Assembly: GCA_963739175.1 (NCBI GenBank)
Contig: CAVTZH010000011.1
Span: 558,001-622,000 of the forward strand
Length of the DNA: 64,000 bases
Direction: 5' to 3'
Source: VAZQ01 sp963739175
GTDB taxonomy: Bacteria > Pseudomonadota > Alphaproteobacteria > Rhizobiales > Xanthobacteraceae
The notes under the pieces are model-generated. The model searched no databases. It saw nothing but the letters and a program-made list of their open reading frames with translations, and was not told where the DNA came from. Shown one piece after another: positions 37,948-48,834 of this stretch. Every line of letters starts with the position of its first letter. The first letter of the stretch is position 1. The position numbers and the translations under genes were made by a program.

Positions 37948-40457
37948 CTAGTAAAGCCCGCGGCCGCCGAACAGGCCCGGGAAGATGGACGGCTGCTGCG
38001 GCCGTGGCGGCGGCGCCTCCTGCGGCTGTTGCGACGGCGTTGCGCCGACCGGCCGGCCATCCGGATCGGTGACGCCGATCGTGTTGTAGCCGTCGGGCGG
38101 TGCGGTGCCGGGCTTGAAGCCTTCCATGATCCCCTGTTCGCCCGGGCCGGCGCGCATGCCGGTGCGCGGGTTGACGCGGATCAGCTTGATGCCGGCCGGC
38201 ACGCGGAACGGAACCGCCGGGCGCTCGGCAAGCGCGACCTTGAGGAAGTCCTTGACGATCGGCGCCGCCAGCTGGCCGCCGGTGCCGCCGCGGCCGAGGT
38301 GGCGCGGCTTGTCGTAACCGAGATAGACGCCGACCACCATCTCGGGCGAGAAGCCGATGAACCAGGCATCCTTCTCGTCGTTGGTGGTGCCGGTCTTTCC
38401 GGCGATCGGCTTGCCGACCTCTTTCTGGAATCCCGCGCCGGCAGCCGTGCCACGTTGCACGACACCTTCCATCATCGAGGTGATCTGGTACGCGGTCATC
38501 GGGTCGAGCACACGCTCGCGCCGGTCGACCAGGGTCGGCTCGGTCTGCGTATCGTTCCAGGCCTCCGAGCTGCAGCCGCGGCATTCGCGCTGGTCGTGCC
38601 GGTAGACCGTGCGGCCGTAGCGGTCCTGGATGCGGTCGATCAGCGTCGGGGTGATCTTGCGGCCGCCGTTGTCGAACATGGCGTAGGCCGCGGTCATCTT
38701 CAGCAGCGTGGTTTCGCCGGCGCCGAGCACGAACGAGATGTAGGGATTCGGATTGTCGTAGATGCCGAACCGCTTGGCGTATTCGCCGATCATCGGCATG
38801 CCAATGTCCTGCGCCAGCCGCACCGTCATGACGTTGCGCGAGCGCTCGATGCCGAACCGCAGCGTCGAGGGTCCGTAGAACTTGCCTTCGTAGTTTTCCG
38901 GCCGCCACACGCCGGAGCCAGTGTCGATCTCGAGCGGCGCATCGAGCACGACGGAGGACGGCGTATAGCCGTTGTCGAGCGCGGCCGCGTAGACCAGCGG
39001 CTTGAACGAGGAGCCGGGCTGCCGCAGCGCCTGGGTCGCGCGGTTGAACTGGCTCTGGTCGAACGAGAAGCCGCCCACCATCGCGAACACACGGCCGGTA
39101 TTCGGATCGAGCGCGACGATACCGCCGGAGACCTCGGGCACCTGGCGCAGCCGGAACTGCCCTTCCCGGCCTTCGATCGGATCGACATAGATCACGTCGC
39201 CGACTTCCAGCGCCTGCGAGATGCGCGTCGGCACGCGGCCGCGTGCCGGACCGGACGCCGGCTTCGCCCAGCGCACGCCGTCGAGCCCGATGGCCCGTAG
39301 TCGCGCTGCTTGACAAGCGCGCCGTTCGGTTCGCGGCCGGGCTGCAAGCCGATGCGCGCGGCCTGGTCGTTGATCTCGAGCACGACCGCGAGCCGCCACG
39401 GCTGGATATCGTTGAGCGCCTTGATCTCGGCGAGCCGCGCGCCCCAGTCGCCGGTGATTTCGATCTTCTGCAGCGCACCGCGATAGCCCTGAGCCTCGTC
39501 GTACTTCACGAGGCCGTCGACCAGCGCCTTGCGCGCGGCCTTCTGCAGATTCGGATCGAGCGTCGTGCGCACCGACAGGCCGCCCTCGTAGAGCTTCTTC
39601 TCGCTGTACTTGTCGTTGATGTAGCGGCGGACTTCCTCGGCGAAATATTCGGACGCGGCGATCTGCGCGCCGGTCGAGCGCGTCGTCACCACGAGCTGGT
39701 CGCGCTTCGCCTCTTCCGCTTGCTGCGCGGTGATGAAGCGGTCATCGAGCATGCGGTCGATGACGTAGTTGCGCCGCGCGATCGCGTCGTCGCGGCGACG
39801 GAACGGATGGTAGTTGTTCGGCCCCTTCGGCAGCGCCGCGAGATAGGCGGCCTCCGGGAGCGTGAGCTCGTGCACCGACTTGTTGAAGTAGAGCAGCGAG
39901 GCCGCCGCGACGCCGTAGGCGCCGATGCCGAGATAGATTTCGTTGAGATAGAGCTCGAGGATCTTCTCCTTCGAGAACGCGCGCTCGATCTTCATCGCGA
40001 GCAGCGCTTCCTTGATCTTGCGGGTCACCGACACTTCGTTGGTCAGCAGGAAGTTCTTGGCGACCTGCTGGGTGATCGTGGAGGCGCCCTGCGGGCGGCG
40101 GCCGGAGCCGTAATTCTGGACGTAGGCCAGGGTGGCGCGCGCCATGCCCGAGAAGTCGAGGCCGCCGTGCTCGTAGAAGCTCTTGTCCTCGGCCGCGATG
40201 AAGGCGTTGATCACCATCCGCGGTACTGCCTGGATCGGCAGGTAAAGCCGGCGCTCGCGCGCGTACTCGGCCAGCAGTTGGCCGTCGGCGGCATGCACCC
40301 GGGTCATCACCGCGGGCTCGTAGTCCTGAAGCTGTGAATAATCCGGCAGGTCCCGCGAGAAATGCCAGAGGAGCCCCGCCACGGCGGTGACCGCGACCAG
40401 GAAAATGATGGTCCCGCCGGCAAAAATCCAGCCGAAGAAGCGCAGAAATAGTCTCAT
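37948..40457 (-). CDS. mrcA: Penicillin-binding protein 1A, single frameshift
   Basis: A bifunctional glycosyltransferase/transpeptidase that builds peptidoglycan. The start ATG 40457 opens with a transmembrane anchor (WIFAGGTIIFLVAVTAVAGLLW). The GT51 domain shows AAEDKSFYEHGG, GRRPQGASTITQQVAKN and ERAFSKEKILELYLNEIYLG. Near 39290 a one-base deletion breaks the frame; after it come the transpeptidase motifs SxxK (PGSSFKPL), SRN (ERSRNVMT) and KTG (AGKTGTTND), ending in a Pro/Gln-rich tail. Joined length ~836 aa is normal. It lies 86 bp downstream of amiC in the same operon; complete motifs in an important gene suggest a sequence error. Confidence 0.92.
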
Positions 40458-40543
40458 GACCGATGACCCGCCCGTGCCCGCTTCAGGCCCCAAAATCCCG
40501 TTGTTTTATGTTGAAACTGAGGCCGTTGCCGCACTGTTATACC

Positions 40544-41807
40544 TCAATTCTGGCGTGGCCGGCCACTGCCGGCGACTCGCGTCGCGAAGTATGTATCGAT
40601 TGCCTTGGCAATCGAAGCCGCCGTCCGGTTCCGCCAGGCTTCCGACGTCAACGACTTGAGGTCGCCGCGGTTCGACACATAGCCGAGCTCGACCAGGACC
40701 GACGGCACGTCGGGCGCTTTGAGCACCCGGAAGCCGGCTGACCGCATCGGGTCCTTGTGCATGCGGGTGGCGTTGCGCATCTCGGTCACCAGCCCGCGCG
40801 CGAACTGCACCGAGAACGTCTTGGTTTCACGCCGCGCCAGGTCGAACAGGATGTCGGCGACGTCATCGGGCTCGGCCGAAAGGTCGAGCCCCGCGATCGC
40901 GTCGGACCCGTTCTCGCTTTCGGCGAGCCGCGCCGCGGCGGCGTCCGACGCCCGGTCCGACAACGTGTAGATGGTCGCGCCCTGGGCATCGCCGTCGCCG
41001 CGCGCCAGCGCATCGGCATGGATCGATACGAACAACCCGGCCTGCCGCTGGCGCGCGATGGCCACCCGCTCGGCAAGCGGCACGAAGCTGTCGTCGGTGC
41101 GCGTCATCACCACGCGGTATTTGCCGGTCTTTTCGATCTGGTCGCGCAACAGCAGCGAGAATTCGAGCACGATCGACTTCTCTTGCTCGCCGCTGGCGGC
41201 GCGCGTGCCGTTGTCGATGCCGCCGTGGCCGGGATCGAGCACGACCAGCGGCCGCGGGTCCGGCTTTTCATCCGGCGCGGCCGCGACCGGCGCGGGCCGC
41301 TTGTAGCCCGACTCCGGCGCGCGATTCTCGAGCGCGATGGCGCGCAGGAACGCCTCGCGATCGACCGCCAGCCAGGTCGAGCACCAGCCGGGCCGGCTGG
41401 TCGTTGTTCGATTCGAGCACGAAGGCACGGTCGATTCGGGCGGGCTTGGCCAGGTCGATGACCATGCGGGAGCCGCCCTGCATGACCAGGCCATAGCGGA
41501 ACGCCTTGATCAGGCCGCGGCCGTTTTCGCCGGTGCGGGCCGGGAATTGGAACGCCACCTGCGGCATGTCGATGACCACCCGATACGGGTTGGCGAGCGT
41601 GAAGGCGCGGATATCGACCTTGTGGCTGAAATCGACGACCAGGCGGGTCTGCGCCTCGTCGCCGCCGACTCGAACTGCGCTGGCGACGGGGAAATCCCCG
41701 GTCGGGCGGCTCTGCGGCCCGGCCGCGTCGACTCGCTCGGAGGCCCAAGAGCCGCCGAGGAGGGCCATGGCGATAACGACAGCCCAATGCGCTGCGCGGA
41801 TAGACAT
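40544..41807 (-). CDS. amiC: N-acetylmuramoyl-L-alanine amidase (AMIN + Amidase_3), single frameshift
   Basis: A secreted zinc amidase that cuts peptide stems from murein during cell separation. From ATG 41807: signal peptide (AVVIAMALLGGSWA), an AMIN domain (TRLVVDFSHKVDIRAFTLANPYRVVIDMP, used for septal localisation), then near 41370 one inserted base, and the Amidase_3 domain with zinc ligands H (LDPGHGGIDNGT), E (KSIVLEFSLLL), H (FVSIHADAL) and catalytic E (VLVELGYVSN). Name amiC is given by family; amiA/B/C cannot be told apart here. It heads the amiC-mrcA operon, with a CtrA-type box 52 nt upstream. Confidence 0.9.
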
Positions 41808-42449
41808 CGATTCCCCGAGCCGTTCCCCGCACCCTCTTACTCCATTAGGAGCGCGTGGTTAATCGTTGTTTAAGCCCTTCAACATCCTTCACCATCAGGC
41901 GCTTTGGCCGTTTCTAAGGCCAGAGGCTCCTTGCCAATGGCGGCCGGCGGCCGTAAGAAGGGCCGGCTGACGGTTAACAACTCCGGTTGTGCCGCGTTCG
42001 ACATCCGGCAAGCCCGTTTTCAGGACGGCCCAACGATCGCAAGGGCGGTCATTCAGGCGGGTGAGCGTCCGCAGCGTTCCCGATCCGGCACGCCGCGGTC
42101 GACCAGCCGATGCACATGTAGAGGACAACCGGGCGACGGCGTGGCGGCTCGACGATCAAGCCGCAATTCCGAACCCAGTCGTCAGCCAAGAACCCGCGGC
42201 GGCGCCGGTGCGCTGCCGCACCGTAACGGGCCGAGGTCATGCTTCGACCGCGCATCGAGCGAAACCATCATCGCCAACTGAGCGAGGCAACGTCGTTGCA
42301 CGACGTCCTCTCCGGCGATGCCTGCGTCTCGTATGCGCGCAAGGCCCATCCTTTCCCTCATCTGTCCGGTCCCAGATCGCGCCGTATGGCGTCGCCCGCG
42401 TGGCGTCGCATGACGGCCGCGCGCGGACCGACGTGCAAGAGATTATTCA
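41808..42449. promoter_or_regulatory. amiC/rne divergent region and long rne leader
   Basis: This 642-bp gap separates divergent amiC and rne. It includes the CtrA-type box (separate entry) near amiC and, toward rne, a GC-rich stretch with several short open frames that show no recognisable protein. A long untranslated leader is known for rne in Escherichia coli, where RNase E cuts its own mRNA; whether that holds here cannot be judged from the sequence. No riboswitch or tRNA was seen. Confidence 0.4.
41859..41873. promoter_or_regulatory. CtrA-type box upstream of amiC-mrcA
   Basis: TTAA-TCGTTGT-TTAA is a perfect TTAA-N7-TTAA full site, the consensus of the alphaproteobacterial cell-cycle regulator CtrA. 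It is 52 nt before the amiC start codon, and a GANTC (GATTC, 41809-41813), the CcrM methylation site, sits between. In GC-rich DNA such a perfect site is rare by chance. Confidence 0.6.
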
Positions 42450-45377
42450 ATGCCCAACAAGATGCTTATCGATGCCACGCACCCGGAGGAGACCCGGGTG
42501 GTGGTCCTGCGCGGCAACCGCGTCGAAGAATTCGACTTCGAGTTTGCCAATCGTAAACAACTCCGCGGCAACATCTATCTTGCGAAAGTGACGCGCGTTG
42601 AGCCGTCGCTGCAGGCCGCGTTCGTGGACTACGGCGGCAATCGCCACGGCTTCCTCGCCTTCAGCGAAATCCATCCGGACTACTATCAGATCCCGGTCGC
42701 CGACCGGCAGGCGCTGATCGACGAGGAAGAGCGCGCGCAGCGCGAGGCCGATGCCGAAGCCGACAACTATGCGCGGCGGCGCGCCGAGCGCGGCGCCCAC
42801 CGGCGGCAGGAACGGATCACCAGCGAGCCGGTCGACAGTCACGACGACGGCCATGACGACGACCATGACGAAAGCCACGCCATGGCGGCGGGGAGCGAAG
42901 TCATGGTGCCGCCGTCCGATGCCGCCGAGCACGACGCGGCGGATACGACGCAGGAAGTCACGCCCACTGAAGCGCTGGCGGTGACGGCCGCAGCCGAGAC
43001 CCCGATCGATCTCGACCGCCTGCAAACGAGCAGCGCCGACGATGCCATCCCGGCCCAGAGCGGCGAGACAATGGCCGCTTCGGAGCAGCCGCCGATGGAA
43101 GGCCACGGCGAGAGCGGCGCGCATGCCGATGCCGCCAACGGCAGCAGCGGCAATGGCGACGACCATGGCGACGGCGCCAACATCACCGAGGTCTCCGGCC
43201 CGGGCACCAGCGGCGACGACGAAGTGATCGAGTCGGTCGGCGGCGCCGATGCAATGGAGGAAGTGCCGGAGCGGACGCACCGTCCGCGGCGCCAGTACAA
43301 GATTCAAGAAGTGATCAAGCGCCGGCAGGTGATGCTGGTGCAGGTCGTGAAGGAAGAGCGCGGCACCAAGGGCGCGGCGCTGACCACCTATCTCTCGCTC
43401 GCCGGCCGCTATTCGGTGCTGATGCCGAACACGGCGCGCGGCGGCGGCATCAGCCGCAAGATCACCGACGCGGTCGACCGCCGTCGCCTCAAGGAGGTCG
43501 CGCAGGAGCTCGAAGTGCCGGAGGGCATGGGCGTGATCCTGCGCACCGCGGGCGCGAGCCGCACCAAGATGGAGGTCAAGCGCGACTTCGAATATCTGCT
43601 GCGGCTGTGGGAGAACGTCCGCGACCTTACGCTGAAATCGACCGCGCCGACGCTGGTCTATGAGGAAGGCTCGCTGATCAAGCGCTCGATCCGCGACCTC
43701 TACAGCAAGGATATCGACGAAATCCTGGTCGGCGGCGACGAAGGCTATCCAGGAAGCGCGCGAGTTCATGCGCATGCTGATGCCGAGCCATGCCAAGAAC
43801 GTGAAGCCGTTCCGCGACACGCTGCCGATCTTCACCCGCTTCGCGATCGAGAACCAGCTCGACGCCATGTTCCAGCCGGTGGTGCAGCTGCGCTCCGGCG
43901 GCTACATCGTCATCAACCAGACCGAAGCGCTGGTGGCGATCGACGTGAACTCCGGCCGCGCCACGCGCGAGCACCACATCGAGGACACCGCGCTCAAGAC
44001 CAATCTCGAAGCCTCCGACGAGATCGCGCGGCAGCTTCGCTTGCGCGACCTCGCCGGCCTCGTCGTCATCGACTTCATCGACATGGACGAGAAGCGCAAC
44101 AACCGCACGGTCGAGCGGCGCCTGAAAGAGGCGCTCAAGCAGGACCGCGCGCGCATCCAGGTCGGGCATATCTCGCATTTCGGCCTGCTCGAGATGTCGC
44201 GCCAGCGCATCCGCTCGAGCGTGCTCGAAAGCTCGACCGACAAGTGCCCGCAATGCGGCGGCACCGGGCACGTGCGCTCGGTCTCGTCGGTCTCGCTGCA
44301 GCTCCTGCGCTCGATCGAGGAGATGCTGCTCAAGGGCGCGACCCACAACATCATCGTGCGCACCCGCACCGAGATCGCGCTCTATCTTCTCAACCACAAG
44401 CGCGCGCATCTGCGCACGCTGGAGGAGCGCTTCCGCATCACCATCACGGTCAATGCCGACGCGACGATCTCCGGCCAGACCTCCTACGTCATCGAGAAGG
44501 GCGAGTTGGTCCACAGCCGTCGAACAGGCGAAGGCGATTGCGGCGCAGCCGATCGCAGCGGTGCCGATCGCGGACGACGATGAGGACGACTTCGCCGAAG
44601 ACGAAGCGATCGAAGAGGAGATCGACGTCGAAGCCGAGGCCCCCGAAGCGCAGGAAGAGGATCAACCGCAAGAGGCGCGCGGCGACCGCGAAGGCGGCCG
44701 CGGCCGCCGGCGGCGGCGCCGCGGACGTCGCAGCGGCAGTGGCGGCGAAGCACGCGAAGGCGGCCCGCAAGATCAGGCGCCGGAACAGGATGCTGCCCAG
44801 GCGGACGATGAGGCCGTGGCGGCCGATGGTGAAAGCGCCGGTGACGCAGGTGCCGACCATGAAGGCGGACCGGGCGATCGCAACGATGGCGAAGGCCGCC
44901 GCCGCCGGCGCGGTCGTCGCGGCGGACGGCGCAATCGCCGCGGCCGCAATGGCGACGAACTGCGGACGGATTCTGCGCCGCAGTCCGATGGCGAACACGG
45001 CGACGAGCACGTGCCGCACGAGGGCGCCAGCGAGCCGTCATACCAGCGGCACGAAGCGCACGAGCCCTCCCAAGCTGCGCCGCGCGCATGAAGAGCGCGC
45101 GCCGGAGCCGGCAGCGTTTGAACCGCCTCCGCCGCCACCACCAGCGCAGGCCCCTGCCCCGGTCGCCGCGGAGCCTGAGCCCGCGCCGGCCGCCGAAAGC
45201 GCACCGCGGCGGCGCTCGACCGTGCGCGAGCGCGCGCCGGTCTCCGCCAGCAGCAACGCCGAAGCCGCTCCTCCGCCGCCGCAACCGGTGGAACTGCCGC
45301 AGCCGGTGGTCAGCGGCAGCACGGACAGCGAAGCGGCCGACCAGCCGCGCCGCTCCGGCTGGTGGCGCAAGCGCTAA
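42450..45377 (+). CDS. rne: Ribonuclease E/G, S1 domain split by an acidic insertion, three frameshifts
   Basis: RNase E cleaves AU-rich single-stranded RNA and organises the degradosome. The S1 half-domain MLIDATHPEETRVVVLRGNRVEEFDFE...RGNIYLAKVTRVEPSLQAAFVDYGGNRHGFLAFSEIHPDYY is followed by a ~190-residue acidic insertion rich in Asp, Glu, Ala and His, then S1 resumes at RRQYKIQEVIKRRQVMLVQVVKEERGTKGAALTTYLSLAG. Frames change near 43745, 44515 and 45088, each one inserted base. Catalytic Asp residues are in VAIDVNSGRAT and VIDFIDMDEK; the zinc link is KCPQCGGTGH. The C-terminal half is Arg/Gly-rich and acidic, ending RRSGWWRKR. Motifs are complete. Confidence 0.9.
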   Translation: MPNKMLIDATHPEETRVVVLRGNRVEEFDFEFANRKQLRGNIYLAKVTRVEPSLQAAFVDYGGNRHGFLAFSEIHPDYYQIPVADRQALIDEEERAQREADAEADNYARRRAERGAHRRQERITSEPVDSHDDGHDDDHDESHAMAAGSEVMVPPSDAAEHDAADTTQEVTPTEALAVTAAAETPIDLDRLQTSSADDAIPAQSGETMAASEQPPMEGHGESGAHADAANGSSGNGDDHGDGANITEVSGPGTSGDDEVIESVGGADAMEEVPERTHRPRRQYKIQEVIKRRQVMLVQVVKEERGTKGAALTTYLSLAGRYSVLMPNTARGGGISRKITDAVDRRRLKEVAQELEVPEGMGVILRTAGASRTKMEVKRDFEYLLRLWENVRDLTLKSTAPTLVYEEGSLIKRSIRDLYSKDIDEILVGGDEGYPGSARVHAHADAEPCQEREAVPRHAADLHPLRDREPARRHVPAGGAAALRRLHRHQPDRSAGGDRRELRPRHARAPHRGHRAQDQSRSLRRDRAAASLARPRRPRRHRLHRHGREAQQPHGRAAPERGAQAGPRAHPGRAYLAFRPARDVAPAHPLERARKLDRQVPAMRRHRARALGLVGLAAAPALDRGDAAQGRDPQHHRAHPHRDRALSSQPQARASAHAGGALPHHHHGQCRRDDLRPDLLRHREGRVGPQPSNRRRRLRRSRSQRCRSRTTMRTTSPKTKRSKRRSTSKPRPPKRRKRINRKRRAATAKAAAAAGGGAADVAAAVAAKHAKAARKIRRRNRMLPRRTMRPWRPMVKAPVTQVPTMKADRAIATMAKAAAAGAVVAADGAIAAAAMATNCGRILRRSPMANTATSTCRTRAPASRHTSGTKRTSPPKLRRAHEERAPEPAAFEPPPPPPPAQAPAPVAAEPEPAPAAESAPRRRSTVRERAPVSASSNAEAAPPPPQPVELPQPVVSGSTDSEAADQPRRSGWWRKR

Positions 45378-45423
45378 CTTGGCACAGATACCGGCCGCGC
45401 GCCTTGCGCGGCCGGAGCACACC

Positions 45424-47486
45424 ATGAAGAGCGCCTGGATCGATCGTGACGCGCAGGCGTTGGTGGAACGCTACGCCGGCGACGGCGTCGGCACCGACCT
45501 CGCCTTGCGCGTCTACACCACGCGCCTGCTCGGACGCGATCCGAAACTCGTGCTGCATGGCGGCGGCAACACCTCGGTGAAGACCGCGATCCCGGATCTT
45601 CTCGGCGAGGCGACCGAGGTCATCTGCATCAAGGGCTCGGGCGCCGACATGGCCGACATCGAGCCTGCCGGCTTGCCGGCGGTGCGGCTCGATCGCCTGC
45701 GCAAGCTTCGCTCGCGCGCGACCCTGACCGACGAGGACATGGTGCGCGTGCAGCGCGAGAACCTGCTCGATCCGGCGGCGCCCAATCCGTCGGTCGAGAC
45801 GCTGCTGCACGCCTTCCTGCCGCACAAATTCGTCGACCACACCCATTCGACCGCAGTGCTGAGCCTGGTCGATCAGCCGGACGGCGAAGCAATCTGCGCC
45901 GAGGTCTATGACGGCCGCGCCAGCATCGTGCCCTACATCATGCCGGGCTTCGCGCTCGCGCAGGCGGCCGCCGACGTGTTCGACCAGGCGACCGACGTCG
46001 AAGGGCTGATCCTGCACAAGCACGGCATCTTCACCTTCGGCGACACGGCGCGCGAAGCCTATGAGCGGATGATCGATCTGGTCACGCGCGCCGAGGAGCG
46101 GCTCGCGCGCAATCGCAAGGCGGTGTTCGTCACCGCGCAATTGCCGCAGGCGATCGCGCCGCGCGCCGCGGTCGCGCCATTGCTGCGCGGCGCGGCAAGC
46201 CTCAAGGACGCGAAGATCGAGGGCGCCTGGCGCCGTCTCATTCTCGATTTCCGCGCAACGCCGGCGGTGCTCGATTTCGTCAACGGCGCGGAGGTCGCGC
46301 GCTACAGCCAGGCCGGCGTGGTCACGCCCGATCACACCATCCGCACCAAGAACTGGCCGCTGCTGGTGCCCGCTCCCGCCGACGGCAAGCTCGACGACTT
46401 CAGCCGCGCCGCGCGCGAGGCGGTCGCCGCCTTCATCGACAACTACCAAGCCTATTTCGCGCGCAACAATGCGCGCGTCGGCGGCATCAAGAAGCCGCTC
46501 GATCCGCTGCCGCGCGTCGCGCTGGTGCCGGGGCTCGGCCTGTTCGGCCTCGGGCGCTCCAAGAAGGAGGCGCGCGTCGCCGCCGACCTCGCCGAGTGCG
46601 CGATCGAGACCATCACCGACGCCGAAGCGATCGGCCGGTTCGAAGTCGATCCCCGAAGCCGACATGTTCGACATGGAATACTGGTCGCTCGAGCAGGCGA
46701 AGCTCGGCGCCGCCAAGGAACTGCCGCTCGCCGGCCAGATCGCCGCGATCACCGGTGCCGCCGGCACCATCGGATTCGCAACGGCCAAGGCGTTCGCCGC
46801 CGCCGGCGCCGAGGTCGCGCTGCTCGATATCGACGAGGCCGGCATCGCCGCGAAGGCCAAGGCGATCGGCGGCGCGGCGCTCGCGGTCCGCTGCGACGTG
46901 ACCGACGCGGCGTCGGTCACTGCCGCCTTCGACAAGATCGCCGAAACCTTCGGCGGCGTCGATATCGCTGGTGTCGAACGCCGGCGCGGCGTGGCAGGGC
47001 CGCATCGGCGAAGTCGACGAAGCGACGCTGCGCAAGAGTTTCGAATTGAATTTCTACGGCCACCAGCGCGTCGCGCAGGCGGCGGTGAAGATCATGCTGG
47101 CGCAAGGCACCGGCGGCTGCCTCCTGTTCAACGTGTCGAAGCAGGCGGTGAACCCGGGACCGAATTTCGGCCCCTATGGGCTGCCGAAGGCGGCGACGCT
47201 GTTCCTGGTGCGCCAATACGCGGTCGACTACGGCGCCGACGGCATCCGCGCCAATGCGGTCAACGCCGACCGCATCCGCTCCGGCCTCCTCACCGACGAA
47301 TTCCTCGCCGAGCGATCGAAGGCGCGCGGCGTGTCCGAGAAGGACTACATGAGCGGCAACCTGCTGCACCGCGAGGTGAACGCCGACGACGTCGCGCAGG
47401 CGTTCCTGGCGCAGGCGCTGGCGCTCAAGACCACCGCCGACGTCACCACCGTCGACGGCGGCAACATCGCGGCGGCGCTGCGGTAG
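45424..47486 (+). CDS. Bifunctional class II aldolase / short-chain dehydrogenase, two frameshifts
   Basis: A fusion of a class II aldolase/adducin domain and an SDR domain, ~687 aa, of the type annotated as rhamnulose-1-phosphate aldolase/alcohol dehydrogenase. Domain 1 shows the metal histidines in HTHSTAVLSLVD and ILHKHGIFTFG; domain 2 begins with the Rossmann motif ITGAAGTIGFATA, has SNAGAAWQGRIG, and the YxxxK pair in YGLPKAATLF. Frame changes near 46650 and 46970 (single inserted bases) interrupt domain 2's start. Substrate uncertain: no rhamnose transporter or isomerase is adjacent. It follows rne by 46 bp. Confidence 0.83.
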
Positions 47487-47492
47487 CGCCGA

Positions 47493-48713
47493 TCAATCGC
47501 TCGCCAGGATGATGTTCTTCACCAGCGGATAGATCTGGCCTTCCCATTTCTTGCCGCTGAATACGCCGTAGTGGCCGACACCGACCTGCATGTGGTGGCG
47601 CTTGAGATAGGGCCGCAGGCCCGTACACAAGTCATGCGCCGCTGCCGTCTGGCCGACCGCGCAGATGTCGTCGCGCTCGCCTTCGACGGTGAGCAGCATG
47701 GTGCGCCGGATCGCGGCCGGCTCGACATTCTGATCCTTGTAGTGCAGTAGGCCGCGCGGCAGCGCGTGCTCCTGAAACACCAGCCGCACCGTTTCGAGAT
47801 AGAATTCCATGGTCAAGTCGAGCACGGCGAAATACTCGTCGTAGAAATCTTTCTTCGCCTTCGCCTTCTCGATCTCGCCTTTAACCAGGTGATCATAGAG
47901 CTCGTGATGCGCCTTGATGTGGCGATCGATGTTCATGCTCATGAACGCGGCGAGTTGCACGAAACCCGGATAGACCCGCCGTGCGGCACCGGCATAGCGC
48001 CGCGGGACGGTCGCGATCAGATTCTTCTCGAACCATGCGATTGGTTTGCTCTGCGCCAGCGCGTTCACTTTGGTCGGGTGGACGCGGGTGTCGATCGGTC
48101 CAGCCATCAATGTCATGCTGCGCGGCTGCGCCGGATTGCCGTTCTGCGCCATGATGGCGGCGGCGATCAGCGCGGCGACGCAGGGCTGACAGACCGCGAT
48201 GATGTGCGTGCCCGGCCCTAGGACCTCCAGAAACTCGATCAGATGGCCGGTGTAGTCGTCGAATCCAAACGGACCGTCTTGGACCGGGACGTCGCGCACG
48301 TTATGCCAGTCGGTGATGAAGACGTCGTGCTCCGGCAACATCGTGCGCACGGTCGAACGCAAGAGCGTCGCGAAGTGCCCGGACAGCGGCGCGATCAACA
48401 GGACGCGCGGCTGCGCCTGCTCGATATCCTTCTTGAAGTGCAGCAGGGTGCCGAACGGCGTGACATGCACCGGCTCTTCGGTGACGGCCACCTCCCGATT
48501 GCCGACCGTCACCCGGTCGATCCCGAACGGCGGGCGGTCGTGGGTGAGCCCCGCGCGCGAGATCAGCTCATAGGCCGCGGTGAGATTGCGCAGGGCCGGT
48601 GTGCCGGTCGACTCAGCAAAGAGCCGGCCGCCAAGCCGCCCCGCTGCGCTGGCAGCGAACGCGCGGACCGGTCCCATGATGTCGCAATGTGCTTGATATG
48701 CTTGATAAAGCAT
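47493..48713 (-). CDS. phaZ: Intracellular polyhydroxyalkanoate depolymerase
   Basis: PhaZ degrades stored poly-3-hydroxybutyrate. The ~406-aa protein matches the intracellular granule-depolymerase family: it has the motif AVCQPCVAALIAAA, where the second Cys of CQPC is the nucleophile, the DWHNVRDVPVQDGPFGFDDYTGHLIEF core, and VEGERDDICAVGQTAAAHDLC and the C-terminal VGVGHYGVFSGKKWEGQIYP with the catalytic acid and His. The start ATG 48713 (MLYQAYQAHC) is the family start; the frame extends to 48758. It is divergent from the GST gene with a 121-bp gap. Confidence 0.9.
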   Translation of the reverse strand: MLYQAYQAHCDIMGPVRAFAASAAGRLGGRLFAESTGTPALRNLTAAYELISRAGLTHDRPPFGIDRVTVGNREVAVTEEPVHVTPFGTLLHFKKDIEQAQPRVLLIAPLSGHFATLLRSTVRTMLPEHDVFITDWHNVRDVPVQDGPFGFDDYTGHLIEFLEVLGPGTHIIAVCQPCVAALIAAAIMAQNGNPAQPRSMTLMAGPIDTRVHPTKVNALAQSKPIAWFEKNLIATVPRRYAGAARRVYPGFVQLAAFMSMNIDRHIKAHHELYDHLVKGEIEKAKAKKDFYDEYFAVLDLTMEFYLETVRLVFQEHALPRGLLHYKDQNVEPAAIRRTMLLTVEGERDDICAVGQTAAAHDLCTGLRPYLKRHHMQVGVGHYGVFSGKKWEGQIYPLVKNIILASD

Positions 48714-48765
48714 CCCCTGCCCGCAGCCCCGGGGCGAACGCCCCATTACCCAGCCCACAGAGGCT

Positions 48766-48785
48766 AGTGCATTTTATGCTGCACT
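48766..48785. promoter_or_regulatory. Inverted repeat in the phaZ/GST divergent region
   Basis: AGTGCA (48766-48771) and TGCACT (48780-48785) are perfect inverted arms with an 8-nt TTTTATGC spacer, followed by CTGCACTGC. A PhaR-type operator (CTGC-N3/4-GCAG) is suggested but the match is partial. Low certainty. Confidence 0.3.
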
Positions 48786-48834
48786 GCGAGATACTTTTCG
48801 GGCCGGCTGGGAAGATGGTGAAAAGGGGCTGGGA

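Noticed and set aside
41904..42281. Small plus-strand frame in the rne leader
   Set aside because: No recognisable domain, Arg/Pro/Ser-rich, and it overlaps other non-coding-looking frames, so I treat the region as leader.
42447..43868. 473-aa minus-strand frame over rne
   Set aside because: Antisense shadow; the plus strand has RNase E motifs.
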